Notes: generated from the sequence alone by a model not told the origin. Positions 45,757 to 56,349 are shown, counted from the first letter of the stretch. The stretch: 64,000 bases of DNA from Leclercia sp. 29361 (GCF_011290365.1 NZ_CP049786.1:2666001-2730000), one strand, 5' to 3'. Numbers and translations: made by a program.

Positions 45757-47351
45757 TGGCTGACATTCTGCTGCTCGATAATATCGACTCATTTACCTAC
45801 AACCTGGCGGATCAGCTGCGTGCAAACGGTCACAACGTGGTGATTTACCGTAACCATGTCCCGGCCCAGACCTTAATCGACCGTCTGGCCACTATGCAGA
45901 ACCCGGTGCTGATGCTCTCCCCGGGCCCGGGCGCGCCAAGTGAAGCGGGCTGTATGCCGGAGCTGTTGACCCGCATGCGCGGCAAGCTGCCGATCATCGG
46001 CATCTGTCTCGGCCACCAGGCGATTGTCGAGGCCTACGGCGGTTACGTCGGTCAGGCCGGTGAGATCCTGCACGGCAAAGCCTCCAGTATTGAACATGAC
46101 GGCCAGGCGATGTTTGCCGGGCTGATGAACCCGCTGCCGGTGGCGCGCTATCACTCGCTGGTAGGCAGCAATATCCCGGCGGGCCTGACCATCAACGCCC
46201 ACTACAACGGGATGGTAATGGCGGTGCGTCACGATGCAGACCGGGTTTGTGGCATGCAGTTCCACCCGGAATCCATTCTCACCTCGCAAGGCGCGCGCCT
46301 GCTGGAGCAGACCCTGAACTGGGCGCTGCAGAAGCTGGAGCAGACCAACAGCCTGCAGCCGATTCTGGAAAAACTCTATCAGGCGCAGACCCTGAGCCAG
46401 CAGGAGAGCCACCAGCTGTTCTCCGCCGTAGTACGCGGCGAGCTGAAGCCCGAGCAGCTGGCCGCCGCGCTGGTGAGCATGAAAGTGCGCGGTGAGCAGC
46501 CTCAGGAGATCGCCGGTGCCGCCACCGCCCTGCTGGAAAACGCCGCCCCGTTCCCGCGTCCGGACTACCTGTTTGCGGACATCGTAGGTACCGGCGGCGA
46601 CGGTAGCAACAGTATCAACATCTCTACCGCCAGTGCCTTTGTGGCGGCGGCCTGCGGGATGAAGGTGGCAAAACACGGGAACCGCAGCGTCTCCAGCCGT
46701 TCCGGTTCGTCGGATCTGCTGGCCGCCTTCGGCATCAATCTGGACATGAACGCCGAGAAGTCCCGCGATGCGCTGGACGAGCTGGGTGTCTGCTTCCTGT
46801 TCGCGCCTAAGTATCACACCGGATTCCGTCACGCGATGCCGGTGCGCCAGCAGCTGAAAACCCGCACCCTGTTTAACGTGCTGGGCCCGCTGATCAACCC
46901 GGCCCATCCGCCGTTAGCGCTGATTGGCGTCTACAGCCCGGAGCTGGTGCTGCCGATTGCCGAAACCCTGCGCGTGCTCGGATATCAGCGCGCCGCGGTG
47001 GTGCACAGCGGCGGGATGGATGAAGTCTCCCTGCATGCGCCAACTCTGGTGGCAGAGCTGGATAACGGTGAAATCAAAAGCTATCAGCTTGAAGCTGCGG
47101 ACTTTGGCTTAACGCCATATCACCAGGAGCAGCTGGCAGGCGGCACCCCGGAAGAAAACCGTGACATTCTGACGCGCCTGTTACAAGGTAAAGGTGAGCC
47201 TGCGCATGAGGCCGCTGTGGCCGCTAACGTCGCCATGCTGATGCGTCTGCACGGCGAAGAAGATCTCCATAAAAACGCGCAAAAAGTGATGGACGTGTTG
47301 CGCTCTGGCGCAGCCTACGATCGAGTGACCGCACTTGCGGCAAGAGGGTAA
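45756..47351 (+). CDS. trpD: Fused glutamine amidotransferase / anthranilate phosphoribosyltransferase TrpGD
   Basis: A 531-residue fusion, as in E. coli. Residues 1 to about 195 are the class I glutamine amidotransferase (TrpG), with the nucleophile Cys in GICLGHQAI and the His-Glu pair in FHPESI. From about residue 200 comes TrpD, with the PRPP loop [14 protein letters not shown] and KHGNRSVSS. It performs the ammonia-supplying and phosphoribosyl-transfer steps. It is coupled to trpE and four bases before trpC. Confidence 0.97.
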   Translation: MADILLLDNIDSFTYNLADQLRANGHNVVIYRNHVPAQTLIDRLATMQNPVLMLSPGPGAPSEAGCMPELLTRMRGKLPIIGICLGHQAIVEAYGGYVGQAGEILHGKASSIEHDGQAMFAGLMNPLPVARYHSLVGSNIPAGLTINAHYNGMVMAVRHDADRVCGMQFHPESILTSQGARLLEQTLNWALQKLEQTNSLQPILEKLYQAQTLSQQESHQLFSAVVRGELKPEQLAAALVSMKVRGEQPQEIAGAATALLENAAPFPRPDYLFADIVGTGGDGSNSINISTASAFVAAACGMKVAKHGNRSVSSRSGSSDLLAAFGINLDMNAEKSRDALDELGVCFLFAPKYHTGFRHAMPVRQQLKTRTLFNVLGPLINPAHPPLALIGVYSPELVLPIAETLRVLGYQRAAVVHSGGMDEVSLHAPTLVAELDNGEIKSYQLEAADFGLTPYHQEQLAGGTPEENRDILTRLLQGKGEPAHEAAVAANVAMLMRLHGEEDLHKNAQKVMDVLRSGAAYDRVTALAARG

Positions 47352-47354
47352 ACA

Positions 47355-48713
47355 ATGCAGACCGTATTAGCGAAAATCGTTGCCGATAAGGCCATCTGGG
47401 TTGAAGCGCGTAAAGAGCAGCAGCCGCTCGCCAGTTTCCAGAATGAGGTGGTACCGAGCAGCCGTCGTTTTTATGATGCCCTGCGGGGCGCGCGCACCGC
47501 GTTTATCCTGGAGTGCAAAAAAGCCTCCCCGTCAAAAGGGGTGATCCGCGACGATTTTGACCCGGCCCAGATCGCCGCCATCTACAAGCACCACGCGTCG
47601 GCTATTTCGGTGCTGACCGATGAGAAGTACTTCCAGGGCAGCTTTGATTTTCTGCCGATCGTCAGCGGGATCGCTCCGCAGCCGATTTTGTGCAAAGATT
47701 TTATTATCGACCCGTATCAAATCTGGCTGGCACGTTTTTATCAGGCCGATGCCTGCCTGCTGATGCTCTCGGTGCTGGACGACGAGCTGTACCGCCAGCT
47801 CGCCGCGGTAGCGCACAGCCTGAACATGGGCGTGCTGACCGAAGTGAGCAACGAAGAGGAGCTGGAGCGCGCCATCGCCCTGGAGGCGAAAGTGGTCGGT
47901 ATTAATAACCGCGACCTGCGCGATCTCTCCATCGACCTCAACCGCACCCGTCAACTGGCGCCGCGTCTGGGCGCAGGCGTGACGGTGATCAGCGAGTCCG
48001 GCATCAACAGTTATGCTCAGGTTCGCGAGTTGAGCCACTTCGCCAACGGCTTCCTGATTGGCTCCGCCATGATGGAGCAGGCCGATCTCAGCGCGGCGGT
48101 GCGTCGCGTTCTGCTGGGTGAGAACAAAGTGTGTGGCCTGACGCGTCCTCAGGATGCCGCCGCGGCCCATGAAGCGGGCGCGATTTACGGCGGGCTGATT
48201 TTTGTTGAGTCCTCCCCGCGCAACGTCAGCGAAACCCAGGCGCGCGAAGTGATTGCCGCCGCCCCACTGCAGTACGTGGGCGTGTTCCGCAATGCCACTC
48301 TTGAAAAGGTGGCGGCCACGGCAGAGGCGCTTTCTCTCGCCGCCGTTCAGCTGCACGGCAGTGAAGATCAGGCCTATATCGATGCCCTGCGCGCCGCGCT
48401 GAACCCGCAGGTGCAAATCTGGAAAGCGCTGAGCGTGACCGGTACCCTACCGCCGCGCACGCTGCACCATGTCGATAAATATGTTCTGGATAACGGCCAG
48501 GGCGGAACCGGGCAGCGTTTTGACTGGTCGCTGCTCAATGGTGAGAAGCTGGACAACGTCCTGCTCGCCGGGGGTTTAGGCCCGGATAACTGCGTTGAAG
48601 CCGCTAAAGCGGGCTGCGCAGGTCTCGATTTCAATTCAGGCGTTGAGTCGCAGCCGGGCATCAAAGATGCCAGCAAGCTGGCTTCGGTGTTCAAAACGCT
48701 GCGTGCATATTAA
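47355..48713 (+). CDS. trpC: Fused indole-3-glycerol phosphate synthase / PRA isomerase TrpC(F)
   Basis: A 452-residue bifunctional enzyme. Residues 1 to about 255 are IGPS ([26 protein letters not shown]). Residues about 256-452 are the PRA isomerase ([13 protein letters not shown] with the catalytic Cys, then [11 protein letters not shown] with the catalytic Asp). The two (beta-alpha)8 barrels perform consecutive steps. It sits between trpGD and trpB. Confidence 0.97.
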   Translation: MQTVLAKIVADKAIWVEARKEQQPLASFQNEVVPSSRRFYDALRGARTAFILECKKASPSKGVIRDDFDPAQIAAIYKHHASAISVLTDEKYFQGSFDFLPIVSGIAPQPILCKDFIIDPYQIWLARFYQADACLLMLSVLDDELYRQLAAVAHSLNMGVLTEVSNEEELERAIALEAKVVGINNRDLRDLSIDLNRTRQLAPRLGAGVTVISESGINSYAQVRELSHFANGFLIGSAMMEQADLSAAVRRVLLGENKVCGLTRPQDAAAAHEAGAIYGGLIFVESSPRNVSETQAREVIAAAPLQYVGVFRNATLEKVAATAEALSLAAVQLHGSEDQAYIDALRAALNPQVQIWKALSVTGTLPPRTLHHVDKYVLDNGQGGTGQRFDWSLLNGEKLDNVLLAGGLGPDNCVEAAKAGCAGLDFNSGVESQPGIKDASKLASVFKTLRAY

Positions 48714-48723
48714 GGAAGAGAAG

Positions 48724-49917
48724 ATGACCACATTATTAAACCCTTACTTTGGCGAATTCGGCGGCATGTATGTGCCGCAGATCCTGATGCCCGCCCTGCG
48801 CCAGCTGGAAGAGGCGTTCGTGAGCGCGCAAAAAGATCCGCTCTTCCAGGCTGAGTTTACCGACCTGCTGAAAAACTACGCCGGTCGTCCGACGGCCCTG
48901 ACCAAATGTCGCAACCTGACCGAGGGCACTAACACCACGCTCTATCTGAAGCGTGAAGATCTGCTCCACGGCGGCGCGCATAAAACCAACCAGGTGCTGG
49001 GTCAGGCCCTGCTGGCAAAACGGATGGGTAAAACCGAAATCATCGCCGAAACCGGTGCCGGTCAGCACGGCGTGGCGTCGGCGCTGGCCAGTGCCCTGCT
49101 GGGCCTGAAATGCCGCATCTACATGGGGGCAAAAGACGTTGAACGTCAGTCCCCGAACGTGTTCCGTATGCGTCTGATGGGCGCGGAAGTGATTCCGGTG
49201 CACAGCGGCTCGGCCACCCTGAAAGATGCCTGTAACGAGGCGCTGCGCGACTGGTCCGGTAACTATGAAAATGCCCACTATATGCTGGGTACCGCCGCAG
49301 GCCCGCACCCGTTCCCGACCATCGTGCGTGAATTCCAGCGCATGATCGGCGAAGAGACCAAAGCGCAGATCCTTGAAAAAGAGGGGCGTCTGCCGGATGC
49401 GGTTATCGCCTGCGTAGGTGGCGGCTCTAACGCCATCGGCATGTTTGCTGACTTCATCGACGACGCCAACGTGGGGCTGATTGGTGTGGAACCAGCCGGT
49501 CACGGGATTGAAACCGGTGAACACGGTGCACCGCTGAAGCATGGCCGCGTCGGCATCTACTTTGGCATGAAGGCGCCGATGATGCAGACCGACGAAGGGC
49601 AGATTGAGGAGTCGTACTCCATCTCTGCCGGGCTCGACTTCCCGTCCGTTGGGCCGCAGCACGCCCACCTGAACAGCATTGGTCGCGCCGAATATGTATC
49701 GATCACCGATGACGAAGCGCTGGAAGCCTTCAAAACTCTGTGCCGTAAAGAGGGGATCATTCCAGCTCTGGAGTCCTCTCACGCCCTGGCTCATGCCCTG
49801 AAAATGATCAAAGACAACCCGGAAAAAGAGCAGCTGCTGGTGGTGAACCTTTCCGGTCGCGGCGATAAAGACATCTTCACCGTTCACGATATTCTGAAAG
49901 CACGAGGGGAAATTTGA
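48724..49917 (+). CDS. trpB: Tryptophan synthase beta chain TrpB
   Basis: A 397-residue PLP enzyme, the E. coli length; the start [16 protein letters not shown] follows GGAAGAGAAG, and an earlier in-frame start within trpC is rejected. The PLP lysine is in HGGAHKTNQ (about Lys87). The phosphate-binding [10 protein letters not shown] loop is present. It condenses indole with serine, the indole coming through a channel from TrpA. The stop overlaps the trpA start by one base. Confidence 0.97.
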   Translation: MTTLLNPYFGEFGGMYVPQILMPALRQLEEAFVSAQKDPLFQAEFTDLLKNYAGRPTALTKCRNLTEGTNTTLYLKREDLLHGGAHKTNQVLGQALLAKRMGKTEIIAETGAGQHGVASALASALLGLKCRIYMGAKDVERQSPNVFRMRLMGAEVIPVHSGSATLKDACNEALRDWSGNYENAHYMLGTAAGPHPFPTIVREFQRMIGEETKAQILEKEGRLPDAVIACVGGGSNAIGMFADFIDDANVGLIGVEPAGHGIETGEHGAPLKHGRVGIYFGMKAPMMQTDEGQIEESYSISAGLDFPSVGPQHAHLNSIGRAEYVSITDDEALEAFKTLCRKEGIIPALESSHALAHALKMIKDNPEKEQLLVVNLSGRGDKDIFTVHDILKARGEI

Positions 49918-50726
49918 TGGAACGTTACGATAACGTGTTTGCTGAGCTGAAAGCCCGCAAGGAAGGCGCCTTTGTTCCCTTCGTTACCCTGGGGGATCCC
50001 TCTCCTGAGCAGTCGCTGAAAATTATCGATACCCTGATCGAAGCGGGGGCCGATGCGCTGGAGCTGGGCATTCCCTTCTCTGACCCACTGGCCGACGGCC
50101 CGACCATCCAGGCCGCTACCCTGCGCGCCTTTGCCGCGGGCGTGACCCCGACGCAGTGCTTCGAAATGCTGGCCACCATTCGTCAGAAATACCCGACCAT
50201 TCCCATCGGGCTGCTGATGTACGCCAACCTGGTGTTTAACCGCGGCATCGACGAGTTCTACGCCGAGTGCGCCCGCGTGGGGGTGGATTCAGTTCTGGTG
50301 GCCGATGTTCCTGTAGAGGAGTCGGCACCGTTCCGCCAGGCGGCGATGCGTTATAACGTCGCGCCGATCTTTATCTGTCCGCCGAACGCTGACGACGAAC
50401 TGCTGCGCCAGATCGCCTCTCATGGTCGCGGCTATACCTACCTGCTGTCGCGCGCCGGTGTAACGGGGGCGGAGAACAAAGCTGCGCTGCCGCTGCATCA
50501 TCTGGTCGAGAAACTGACGGAGTATCATGCCGCTCCGCCGCTGCAGGGCTTTGGTATCTCCGCGCCGGAGCAGGTCTCTGCCGCGCTGGGTGCCGGTGCT
50601 GCCGGGGCGATCTCCGGTTCGGCAATCGTGAAAATTATCGAAAACAATGTCGATAAGCCTGAGCAGATGCTGAGCGAGCTGAAAACGTTTGCCAGTGCCA
50701 TGAAAGCGGCAACCCGTCCGCAGTAA
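49917..50726 (+). CDS. trpA: Tryptophan synthase alpha chain TrpA
   Basis: A 269-residue TIM-barrel enzyme that splits indole-3-glycerol phosphate. The catalytic Glu and Asp are in [15 protein letters not shown] (about Glu49 and Asp60). The phosphate-binding [10 protein letters not shown] and [10 protein letters not shown] stretches follow. A TTG codon directly before the ATG is not the start. It is the last trp gene, followed by a terminator. Confidence 0.97.
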   Translation: MERYDNVFAELKARKEGAFVPFVTLGDPSPEQSLKIIDTLIEAGADALELGIPFSDPLADGPTIQAATLRAFAAGVTPTQCFEMLATIRQKYPTIPIGLLMYANLVFNRGIDEFYAECARVGVDSVLVADVPVEESAPFRQAAMRYNVAPIFICPPNADDELLRQIASHGRGYTYLLSRAGVTGAENKAALPLHHLVEKLTEYHAAPPLQGFGISAPEQVSAALGAGAAGAISGSAIVKIIENNVDKPEQMLSELKTFASAMKAATRPQ

Positions 50727-50733
50727 TGACATC

Positions 50734-50759
50734 GCCGTCTGGTTTTGCCAGACGGCTTT
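50734..50759 (+). terminator. trp operon terminator
   Basis: A perfect nine-base-pair stem (GCCGTCTGG / CCAGACGGC) is followed by only three T residues, eight bases after trpA. A further Rho-dependent terminator, as in E. coli trp t', may lie downstream. Confidence 0.75.
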
Positions 50760-50882
50760 CCATATAAATTGATCCCTTCGAGCTTTAGCGCATTTAACGC
50801 TTTTCAAACCCGTTTCCCGGTGTATTATCCCCTCGTCTTTTAAGGCTTCCTCCTTAATCCTTCTGAGTTCAGAGGTTTATCT

Positions 50883-52094
50883 ATGTCGTGGCAATACTTT
50901 AAACAGGCTTATTTAATTAAGTTCTGGTCCCCCGTTCCTGCCGTTATTGCTGCAGGGATCCTCTCCACCTACTACTTCGGCATCACCGGCACCTTCTGGG
51001 CCGTTACTGGCGAATTCACCCGCTGGGGCGGTCAGCTGCTGCAGCTGGCGGGCGTTCACACCGAAGAGTGGGGCTACTTCAAACTGATCCACCTTGAAGG
51101 TACCCCGCTCACCCGTATCGACGGCATGATGATCATTGGCATGTTCGGCGGCTGTTTTGCTGCCGCGCTGTGGGCCAACAATGTCAAACTGCGTATGCCG
51201 CACAGCCGGGTCCGCATCGCCCAGGCAGTGGTCGGTGGCATTATCGCCGGGTTTGGCGCACGTCTGGCGATGGGCTGTAACCTGGCCGCCTTCTTTACCG
51301 GGATCCCCCAGTTCTCCCTGCACGCCTGGTTCTTTGCCCTGGCCACCGCCGTAGGCTCGTACTTTGGCGCTCGCTTTACGCTGCTGCCCCTGTTCCGTAT
51401 TCCGATCAAAATGCAAAAGGTGAGCGCCGCTTCGCCATTAACCCAGAAGCCGGAACAGGCGCGCCGCCGCTTTCGTCTGGGGATGCTGGTCTTCTTCGGC
51501 ATGCTGGCCTGGGCACTCTGTACCGCGCTGGATCAGCCTAAACTGGGGCTGGCGATGCTGTTCGGCGTCGGCTTTGGCCTGCTGATTGAACGGGCGCAGA
51601 TCTGCTTTACCTCGGCGTTTCGCGATATGTGGATCACCGGACGCACGATGATGGCCAAAGCGATCATCGCCGGGATGGCGGTGAGTGCTATCGGCATTTT
51701 CAGCTACGTCCAGCTGGGTGTGGCACCCAAGATCATGTGGGCAGGCCCGAACGCCATCATCGGCGGGCTGTTGTTTGGCTTCGGGATTGTGCTGGCCGGC
51801 GGGTGCGAGACGGGCTGGATGTACCGCGCGGTGGAAGGTCAGGTCCACTACTGGTGGGTCGGTCTGGGTAACGTGATTGGCTCCACCCTGCTGGCCTTTT
51901 ACTGGGATGATTTCGCACCGGCGCTGGCGACCAACTGGGACAAGGTCAATCTTCTCACCACCTTTGGTCCACTGGGTGGGTTGCTGGTGACCTACCTTTT
52001 GCTGTTGATCGCCTTTTTACTGGTGCTGGCGCAGGAGAAACGCTTCTTCCGTCGCGCTGCCGTGAAAACTGAAATTCGTGAGGAAGCCGTATGA
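50883..52094 (+). CDS. yedE: YeeE/YedE-family membrane protein YedE (selenium/sulfur transport)
   Basis: A 403-residue inner-membrane protein with about ten helices. The family's conserved cysteine motifs are present: LAMGCNLAAFF, ERAQICFTSAFRD and LAGGCETGWMY. Related YeeE (TsuA) imports thiosulfate; YedE is annotated as a selenium-metabolism transporter. It overlaps yedF by four bases. In K-12 this pair is far away near the flagellar genes, so its place after trpA is a lineage-specific arrangement. The substrate here is not proven. Confidence 0.9.
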   Translation: MSWQYFKQAYLIKFWSPVPAVIAAGILSTYYFGITGTFWAVTGEFTRWGGQLLQLAGVHTEEWGYFKLIHLEGTPLTRIDGMMIIGMFGGCFAAALWANNVKLRMPHSRVRIAQAVVGGIIAGFGARLAMGCNLAAFFTGIPQFSLHAWFFALATAVGSYFGARFTLLPLFRIPIKMQKVSAASPLTQKPEQARRRFRLGMLVFFGMLAWALCTALDQPKLGLAMLFGVGFGLLIERAQICFTSAFRDMWITGRTMMAKAIIAGMAVSAIGIFSYVQLGVAPKIMWAGPNAIIGGLLFGFGIVLAGGCETGWMYRAVEGQVHYWWVGLGNVIGSTLLAFYWDDFAPALATNWDKVNLLTTFGPLGGLLVTYLLLLIAFLLVLAQEKRFFRRAAVKTEIREEAV

Positions 52095-52324
52095 AAGAGA
52101 TTGTTCCCGACTATCGCCTCGATATGGTGGGCGAACCTTGTCCTTACCCTGCCGTGGCTACCCTTGAAGCGATGCCGCAGCTGAAGAAAGGCGAGATCCT
52201 GGAGGTGGTCAGCGACTGTCCGCAATCCATCAACAATATTCCGCTGGATGCCAAAAACCACGGTTATACGGTGCTGGATATTCAGCAGGACGGACCGACT
52301 ATCCGCTATCTCATCCAGAAATAA
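52091..52324 (+). CDS. yedF: TusA-family sulfurtransferase YedF
   Basis: A 77-residue TusA-like protein, near-identical to E. coli YedF. The sulfur-carrying Cys is in the CPxP motif (GEPCPYPAVATLE, about Cys17). It probably accepts sulfur or selenium delivered by YedE. The start overlaps the yedE stop region (ATGA-type), as in E. coli. Confidence 0.92.
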   Translation: MKEIVPDYRLDMVGEPCPYPAVATLEAMPQLKKGEILEVVSDCPQSINNIPLDAKNHGYTVLDIQQDGPTIRYLIQK

Positions 52325-52413
52325 TGACAGCGTAGCGCCAGGTAATAATCCCATTTTCTTCAGGATATCTCTATTGGGTCTATGCTTTACATTGACTACA
52401 AAAGGAGAACGTT

Positions 52414-52686
52414 ATGTCAGACCAAAATCTTGATAATGATGCACAATACGCAGGTGAAAAAGCGAAGAACAAACTGGATGAATTTGCCGGTGCTGCACAG
52501 CAGCAGTTTGGCGAGGCCGTTGATTCGCCTAAACATCAGTTGAAGGGTGCCGGGCGCAAATATGCTGCACAGGCCAGCGACGTGGTGACTGATGTGACCG
52601 ATGCCGTTAAAAATAACCCGCTCACCGGCCTTATTGCCGCAGGTGCGGTGGGTATTGTCCTCGGCCTGTTACTGGGTCGTAAATAG
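52414..52686 (+). CDS. CsbD-like / DUF883-like small stress protein
   Basis: A 90-residue protein. The N-terminal two thirds (about residues 5-60) are hydrophilic, with CsbD-type repeats (KAKNKLDEFAGAAQQQFGEA and QLKGAGRKYAAQ). The C-terminus (NPLTGLIAAGAVGIVLGLLLGRK) is a glycine-zipper membrane anchor like the ElaB/YqjD family (DUF883). The combination suggests a tail-anchored stress protein. It has a good Shine-Dalgarno (AAAGGAGAACGTT) and its own terminator. No E. coli orthologue is at this locus. Confidence 0.75.
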   Translation: MSDQNLDNDAQYAGEKAKNKLDEFAGAAQQQFGEAVDSPKHQLKGAGRKYAAQASDVVTDVTDAVKNNPLTGLIAAGAVGIVLGLLLGRK

Positions 52687-52687
52687 T

Positions 52688-52712
52688 AAAAAAGGCCCTT
52701 CGGGGCCTTTTT
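52688..52712. terminator. Bidirectional terminator between the CsbD-like gene and ompW
   Basis: AAAAAGGCCC-TTCG-GGGCCTTTTT is a stable tetraloop hairpin between convergent genes, with T runs on both strands. Confidence 0.93.
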
Positions 52713-52716
52713 ACTT

Positions 52717-53349
52717 TCAGAAACGGTATCCCGCCGAGAACATAAACACCCACGGATCCAGACGGGTGCTGATATTTTGCTGTTGATCCCCCGCCTTAAA
52801 GCGCACCTCGGTGTCGATATCCATGTACCAGACTGACATGTTAATCAGCCAGTCACGGTTGATAAGGTAATCCAGCCCCGCCTGCCCCGCTACGCCCCAG
52901 GAATCTTTCAGACTCAGGTCAGAAAGGCCCGCCTCTTTACCGGTATCGTTAAACTTCTCATCAAAGAAGGTGGTGTAGTTGACCCCGGCACCAATATAGG
53001 GGCGAAGCTTGCTACCGGCGTCGCCGAAATACCACTGGGCCATCAGGGTGGGTGGCAGATGATGAACCGTGGCGATGTCCCCGGTCGGGCCCGTCCCTAC
53101 CTTGTGACGAAACGGCGTAGCCGCCAGCAGTTCTACGCCGACGTTGTCGGTGGCCATCCAGGTAAAGGTCATCCCGGCCTGGGTATTGTTACTGACGTTA
53201 AACCCGCCCAACCCCAGCACATTATCCGAACCTTCTGTGGGACGAACCGTGGCGGTTCCCAGGCGGAAAAAGAACTCGCCTGCTTCGTGGGCCACGGCGC
53301 CACCGGAAAACGTGCTCAGAATCAATGCTGCAACCACTGCTTTTTTCAT
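52717..53349 (-). CDS. ompW: Outer membrane protein W (OmpW)
   Basis: A 210-residue eight-stranded beta-barrel. The signal peptide ends at about residue 21 (GGAVA-HEAGEFFF). The typical MATDNVGVELLAATPFRHKV and end motif WVFMFSAGYRF are present, the last Phe being the BAM signal. The second ATG (MKKAVVAAL) is preferred because GAGGG lies seven bases before it; the first is only two codons upstream. OmpW takes up small hydrophobic or other molecules and is regulated by oxygen and iron in E. coli. Confidence 0.95.
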   Translation of the reverse strand: MKKAVVAALILSTFSGGAVAHEAGEFFFRLGTATVRPTEGSDNVLGLGGFNVSNNTQAGMTFTWMATDNVGVELLAATPFRHKVGTGPTGDIATVHHLPPTLMAQWYFGDAGSKLRPYIGAGVNYTTFFDEKFNDTGKEAGLSDLSLKDSWGVAGQAGLDYLINRDWLINMSVWYMDIDTEVRFKAGDQQQNISTRLDPWVFMFSAGYRF

Positions 53350-53452
53350 ATCCATTCCCTCGTTATGGTTTTATTGAGGAACGGAATATACCCACAAATG
53401 ATTAATAAGTGATCCAACAGAGATCACACTAGATTCAGCAATTTAACATTCA

Positions 53453-53466
53453 TTGATCTAAATTAA
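53453..53466 (-). promoter_or_regulatory. FNR-box-like site upstream of ompW
   Basis: TTGAT-CTAA-ATTAA matches the FNR consensus TTGAT-N4-ATCAA at nine of ten positions, about 100 bases upstream of ompW. E. coli ompW is an FNR target, so the site is plausible. The 340-base gap 53350-53689 has no other supported gene. Confidence 0.5.
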
Positions 53467-53689
53467 TTTTTTTAACCCTACGCAAAAATTGGTAGTGGCT
53501 ATCTGGATCAATTTTGCCTTTTCGGGCAAACCCTGCGCAGCGGCATAACCACCGCGCAAAATTACAGCGATGCATTACGGGCGCTTTACAAAGATATGCT
53601 TTTCCATACAAGGCTTGATACTGCCACCAGGCAGTTATCCAGGGTACAATTGCCCGCTAATTAACATCTGCAATACTCAAGGAGAGTGC

Positions 53690-54433
53690 ATGTCTATCAC
53701 GGCGAAGTCTGTCTACCGTGACACGGGGAATTTCTTCCGCAATCAGTTCGTTACTTTTTTACTGATCGCCTTGTTGTGCGCATTAATCACGGTGGTACTT
53801 GGTCATGCCTTTTCGCCGAGTGAGGAGCAGATAGCCAGCCTGAGTGAAGGCGATCCCGTCACCAGCAGCGTCGGGCTGTTTGAGATGGTGCAAAATATGT
53901 CCCCGGAGCAGCAGCAGATCCTGTTGCGTGCCTCTGCGGCGACCACCTTTTCCGGATTGATTGGCAATGCCATTCTGGCGGGTGGCGTACTGTTAATGAT
54001 CCAACTGGTCTCGGCCGGGCAACGCGTCAGCGCCCTGCGGGCGATTGGCGCCAGCGCGCCACTGCTGCCGAAACTGTTTATCCTGATCTTTTTAACCACC
54101 ATGCTGGTGCAATTAGGGATTATGCTGGTCGTGGTGCCGGGGGTGCTGTTAGCGATTGTGCTCGCCTTCGCGCCGATTATGGTGGTGCAGGACAGAATGG
54201 GCATTTTTGTCGCCATGCGTAGCAGCATTCGGCTGGCATGGTCTAATATGCGTCTGGTTGCCCCGGCGGTGATGAGCTGGCTGCTGGCTAAAACCCTGCT
54301 CCTGCTGTTTGCCCCGAACCTGGCCGTCCTGACCCCGAACGTCGGTGCCGTGGTGGCGAATACGGTGAGCAACCTGATCTCAGCGGTCTTGCTGGTCTAT
54401 TTGTTCCGCCTGTATACGTTAATTCGCCAGTAA
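53690..54433 (+). CDS. yciC: YciC, UPF0259 inner-membrane protein
   Basis: A 247-residue protein with about six membrane helices, the E. coli YciC length, started at [20 protein letters not shown] behind AAGGAGAGTGC; an open frame extends 40 codons upstream without support. Recent work in E. coli links YciB and the cyclic form of enterobacterial common antigen machinery, with YciC as a neighbour; its own function is not certain. It begins the yciCBA row. Confidence 0.92.
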   Translation: MSITAKSVYRDTGNFFRNQFVTFLLIALLCALITVVLGHAFSPSEEQIASLSEGDPVTSSVGLFEMVQNMSPEQQQILLRASAATTFSGLIGNAILAGGVLLMIQLVSAGQRVSALRAIGASAPLLPKLFILIFLTTMLVQLGIMLVVVPGVLLAIVLAFAPIMVVQDRMGIFVAMRSSIRLAWSNMRLVAPAVMSWLLAKTLLLLFAPNLAVLTPNVGAVVANTVSNLISAVLLVYLFRLYTLIRQ

Positions 54434-54489
54434 TTTTTCTGATGGTCCGGGCACCACGCCCGGGTCGTCGCAGATGATGGACTCGAAGA

Positions 54490-55029
54490 ATGAAGCAGTT
54501 TCTTGATTTTTTACCCCTGGTTGTCTTTTTTGCCTTCTACAAACTGTATGACATCTACGCGGCCACCACCGCCCTGATCGTCGCTACTGCGGTGGTGCTG
54601 ATCTACAGCTGGGTGCGCTACCGTAAGGTCGAAAAAATGGCCTTGATCACCTTCGTGCTGGTGGCCTTTTTCGGTGGCCTGACCGTCTTTTTCCACAACG
54701 ATGAGTTCATCAAGTGGAAAGTGACCGTTATCTACGTGCTGTTTGCCGGTGCCCTGCTGTTCAGCCAGTGGGTAATGAAAAAGCCGCTTATTCAGCGCAT
54801 GCTGGGTAAAGAGCTGGCCCTGCCGCAGAGCGTCTGGTCGCGCCTGAACGTTGCCTGGGCGGTGTTCTTTATTCTCTGTGGCCTGGCGAATATCTATATC
54901 GCCTTCTGGCTGCCGCAGAATATCTGGGTCAACTTCAAAGTGTTTGGTCTGACTGCCTTGACGCTGATTTTCACCCTGCTGAGCGGGATCTACATCTACC
55001 GCCACATGCCGCAGGACGACAAGCAGTAA
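54490..55029 (+). CDS. yciB: Inner-membrane-spanning protein YciB
   Basis: A 179-residue protein, exactly the E. coli YciB (IspZ) length, with five membrane helices (starting [20 protein letters not shown]). It is linked to cell elongation, septation and envelope integrity and works with DcrB. The gene lies 56 bases after yciC and before yciA in the usual order. Confidence 0.95.
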   Translation: MKQFLDFLPLVVFFAFYKLYDIYAATTALIVATAVVLIYSWVRYRKVEKMALITFVLVAFFGGLTVFFHNDEFIKWKVTVIYVLFAGALLFSQWVMKKPLIQRMLGKELALPQSVWSRLNVAWAVFFILCGLANIYIAFWLPQNIWVNFKVFGLTALTLIFTLLSGIYIYRHMPQDDKQ

Positions 55030-55134
55030 TCTCCCCCGCCAGGCTCAATAAGCCTGGCGTTTTCTTCTGTTCTCTCCGGCTGTAAATCATAGTAGCATCC
55101 CGCCTGAAGTCCTCCGTAATGAGTAGAGTCCATA

Positions 55135-55530
55135 ATGACAACAACGAACGCCCCGCAGGGCGAACTGGTTTTACGCACACTTGCAATGCCCGCCGATACC
55201 AATGCGAACGGCGATATTTTTGGCGGCTGGCTGATGTCGCAGATGGATATGGGTGGGGCGATCCTCGCCAAAGAGATTGCTCAGGGTCGCGTGGTGACGG
55301 TCCGGGTCGATGGCATGACGTTTCTGCGCCCTGTCGCGGTCGGTGATGTGGTGTGTTGCTACGCGCGTTGCGTGAAGCGTGGAAATACGTCAGTGTCGAT
55401 CAACATTGAGGTGTGGGTGAAAAAGGTCTCTTCTGAGCCTATCGGCCAGCGTTATAAAGCGACCGAAGCGCTGTTTATCTATGTCGCGGTGGATAACGAC
55501 GGGAAACCGCGTCCTCTGCCGCAGGTCTGA
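55135..55530 (+). CDS. yciA: Acyl-CoA thioesterase YciA
   Basis: A 131-residue hot-dog-fold thioesterase acting on many acyl-CoAs. The catalytic region is TNANGDIFGGWLMSQMD, with the active Asp near residue 30, and VTVRVDGMTFLRPVAVGD follows. One residue shorter than E. coli YciA. It closes the yciCBA row before the terminator shared with tonB. Confidence 0.95.
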   Translation: MTTTNAPQGELVLRTLAMPADTNANGDIFGGWLMSQMDMGGAILAKEIAQGRVVTVRVDGMTFLRPVAVGDVVCCYARCVKRGNTSVSINIEVWVKKVSSEPIGQRYKATEALFIYVAVDNDGKPRPLPQV

Positions 55531-55542
55531 CAATCAGGCCAA

Positions 55543-55571
55543 AAAAAAGCCTCCATCCGGAGGCTTTTTTT
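55543..55571. terminator. Bidirectional terminator between yciA and tonB
   Basis: AAGCCTCC-ATCC-GGAGGCTT is flanked by A and T runs (eight A, seven T) between convergent genes, as known for E. coli tonB-yciA. Confidence 0.93.
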
Positions 55572-55572
55572 A

Positions 55573-56304
55573 TTATTCCATCTGTGCCCCGCCGTTGAGG
55601 CGGAAAACGATATTCACAATCAGCCCGCGGCCTGGCTTACCGGCTTCGTATCGCCATTTACGCATCGCGGTTTTCACATCCCGCTCAAACATATTCGACG
55701 GCTGCGCGGAGAGGATTTCGACATTATCCACTCGCCCGTCTGCGGTCACGTCAAACTTCACACGGACACGCCCTTCAATGCGTAATGCCTGCGCTCGCGC
55801 CGGATAAACCGGCTGGTTACGACTCAGCGCACGCGGACCAGAAGGGGCCGCCGCAACCGGCTTAGCGGTGGCCGGGGACGAGTTCATCACCGGGCGAGTC
55901 GGGGCAGCTCTTTCAACCGGTTGAGTAGTGCGAGGCTCGACCGGGCGCTCTTCACGCTTCGGACGCTCTTCCACCTTTTTCACCGGTTTTGGTTTCGGCT
56001 TCGGTTTTGGCTTAGGCTTGGGCTCCGGTTTCGGGATCACTACCGGCACTTCTTTAGGCGGTTCAGGAACGATTTCAGGTTCCGGTTCCGGCTCGGGTTC
56101 TGCGACAGGTTCCGGTGGTGGCGCTACCTGTACGGGCTCCAGCTCCGCAGGCGTCACCATGGTCACAGAAATCGGCTGCGCGGGCGCTGGCATTTCAATA
56201 ACCTGATGTACCGATGTGTAAAGCAGACCCGCAACGACGGCGCCATGAATTGCGACGGACAACAGCGTCGGCCAGGGAAAGCGGCGAGGTAATTCAAGGG
56301 TCAT
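55573..56304 (-). CDS. tonB: Energy-transducing protein TonB
   Basis: A 243-residue protein from MTLELPRRFPWPTLLSV; starts three or 17 codons upstream are possible. An N-terminal membrane anchor with the SxxxH motif (SVAIHGAVVAGLLY) contacts ExbBD. The periplasmic spacer has Glu-Pro and Lys-Pro repeats (about residues 65-115). The C-terminal domain (YPARAQALRIEGRV...) binds TonB boxes of outer-membrane receptors. It powers siderophore, haem and B12 uptake. Slightly longer spacer than E. coli. Confidence 0.95.
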   Translation of the reverse strand: MTLELPRRFPWPTLLSVAIHGAVVAGLLYTSVHQVIEMPAPAQPISVTMVTPAELEPVQVAPPPEPVAEPEPEPEPEIVPEPPKEVPVVIPKPEPKPKPKPKPKPKPVKKVEERPKREERPVEPRTTQPVERAAPTRPVMNSSPATAKPVAAAPSGPRALSRNQPVYPARAQALRIEGRVRVKFDVTADGRVDNVEILSAQPSNMFERDVKTAMRKWRYEAGKPGRGLIVNIVFRLNGGAQME

Positions 56305-56349
56305 TGAAGTCATAATCGTTTCAGTTAAAAAGCCAGGCCCTGATTTTAA

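Noticed and set aside
45873..46907. 344-codon frame antisense to trpGD
   Set aside because: Shadow frame of a well-conserved enzyme; no independent start signal or recognisable domain.
48736..49887. 383-codon frame antisense to trpB
   Set aside because: Shadow frame covering the whole of trpB, with no family features.
55921..56292. Phe/Arg-rich repeat protein opposite tonB
   Set aside because: It is the antisense reading of the Glu-Pro/Lys-Pro spacer of tonB.
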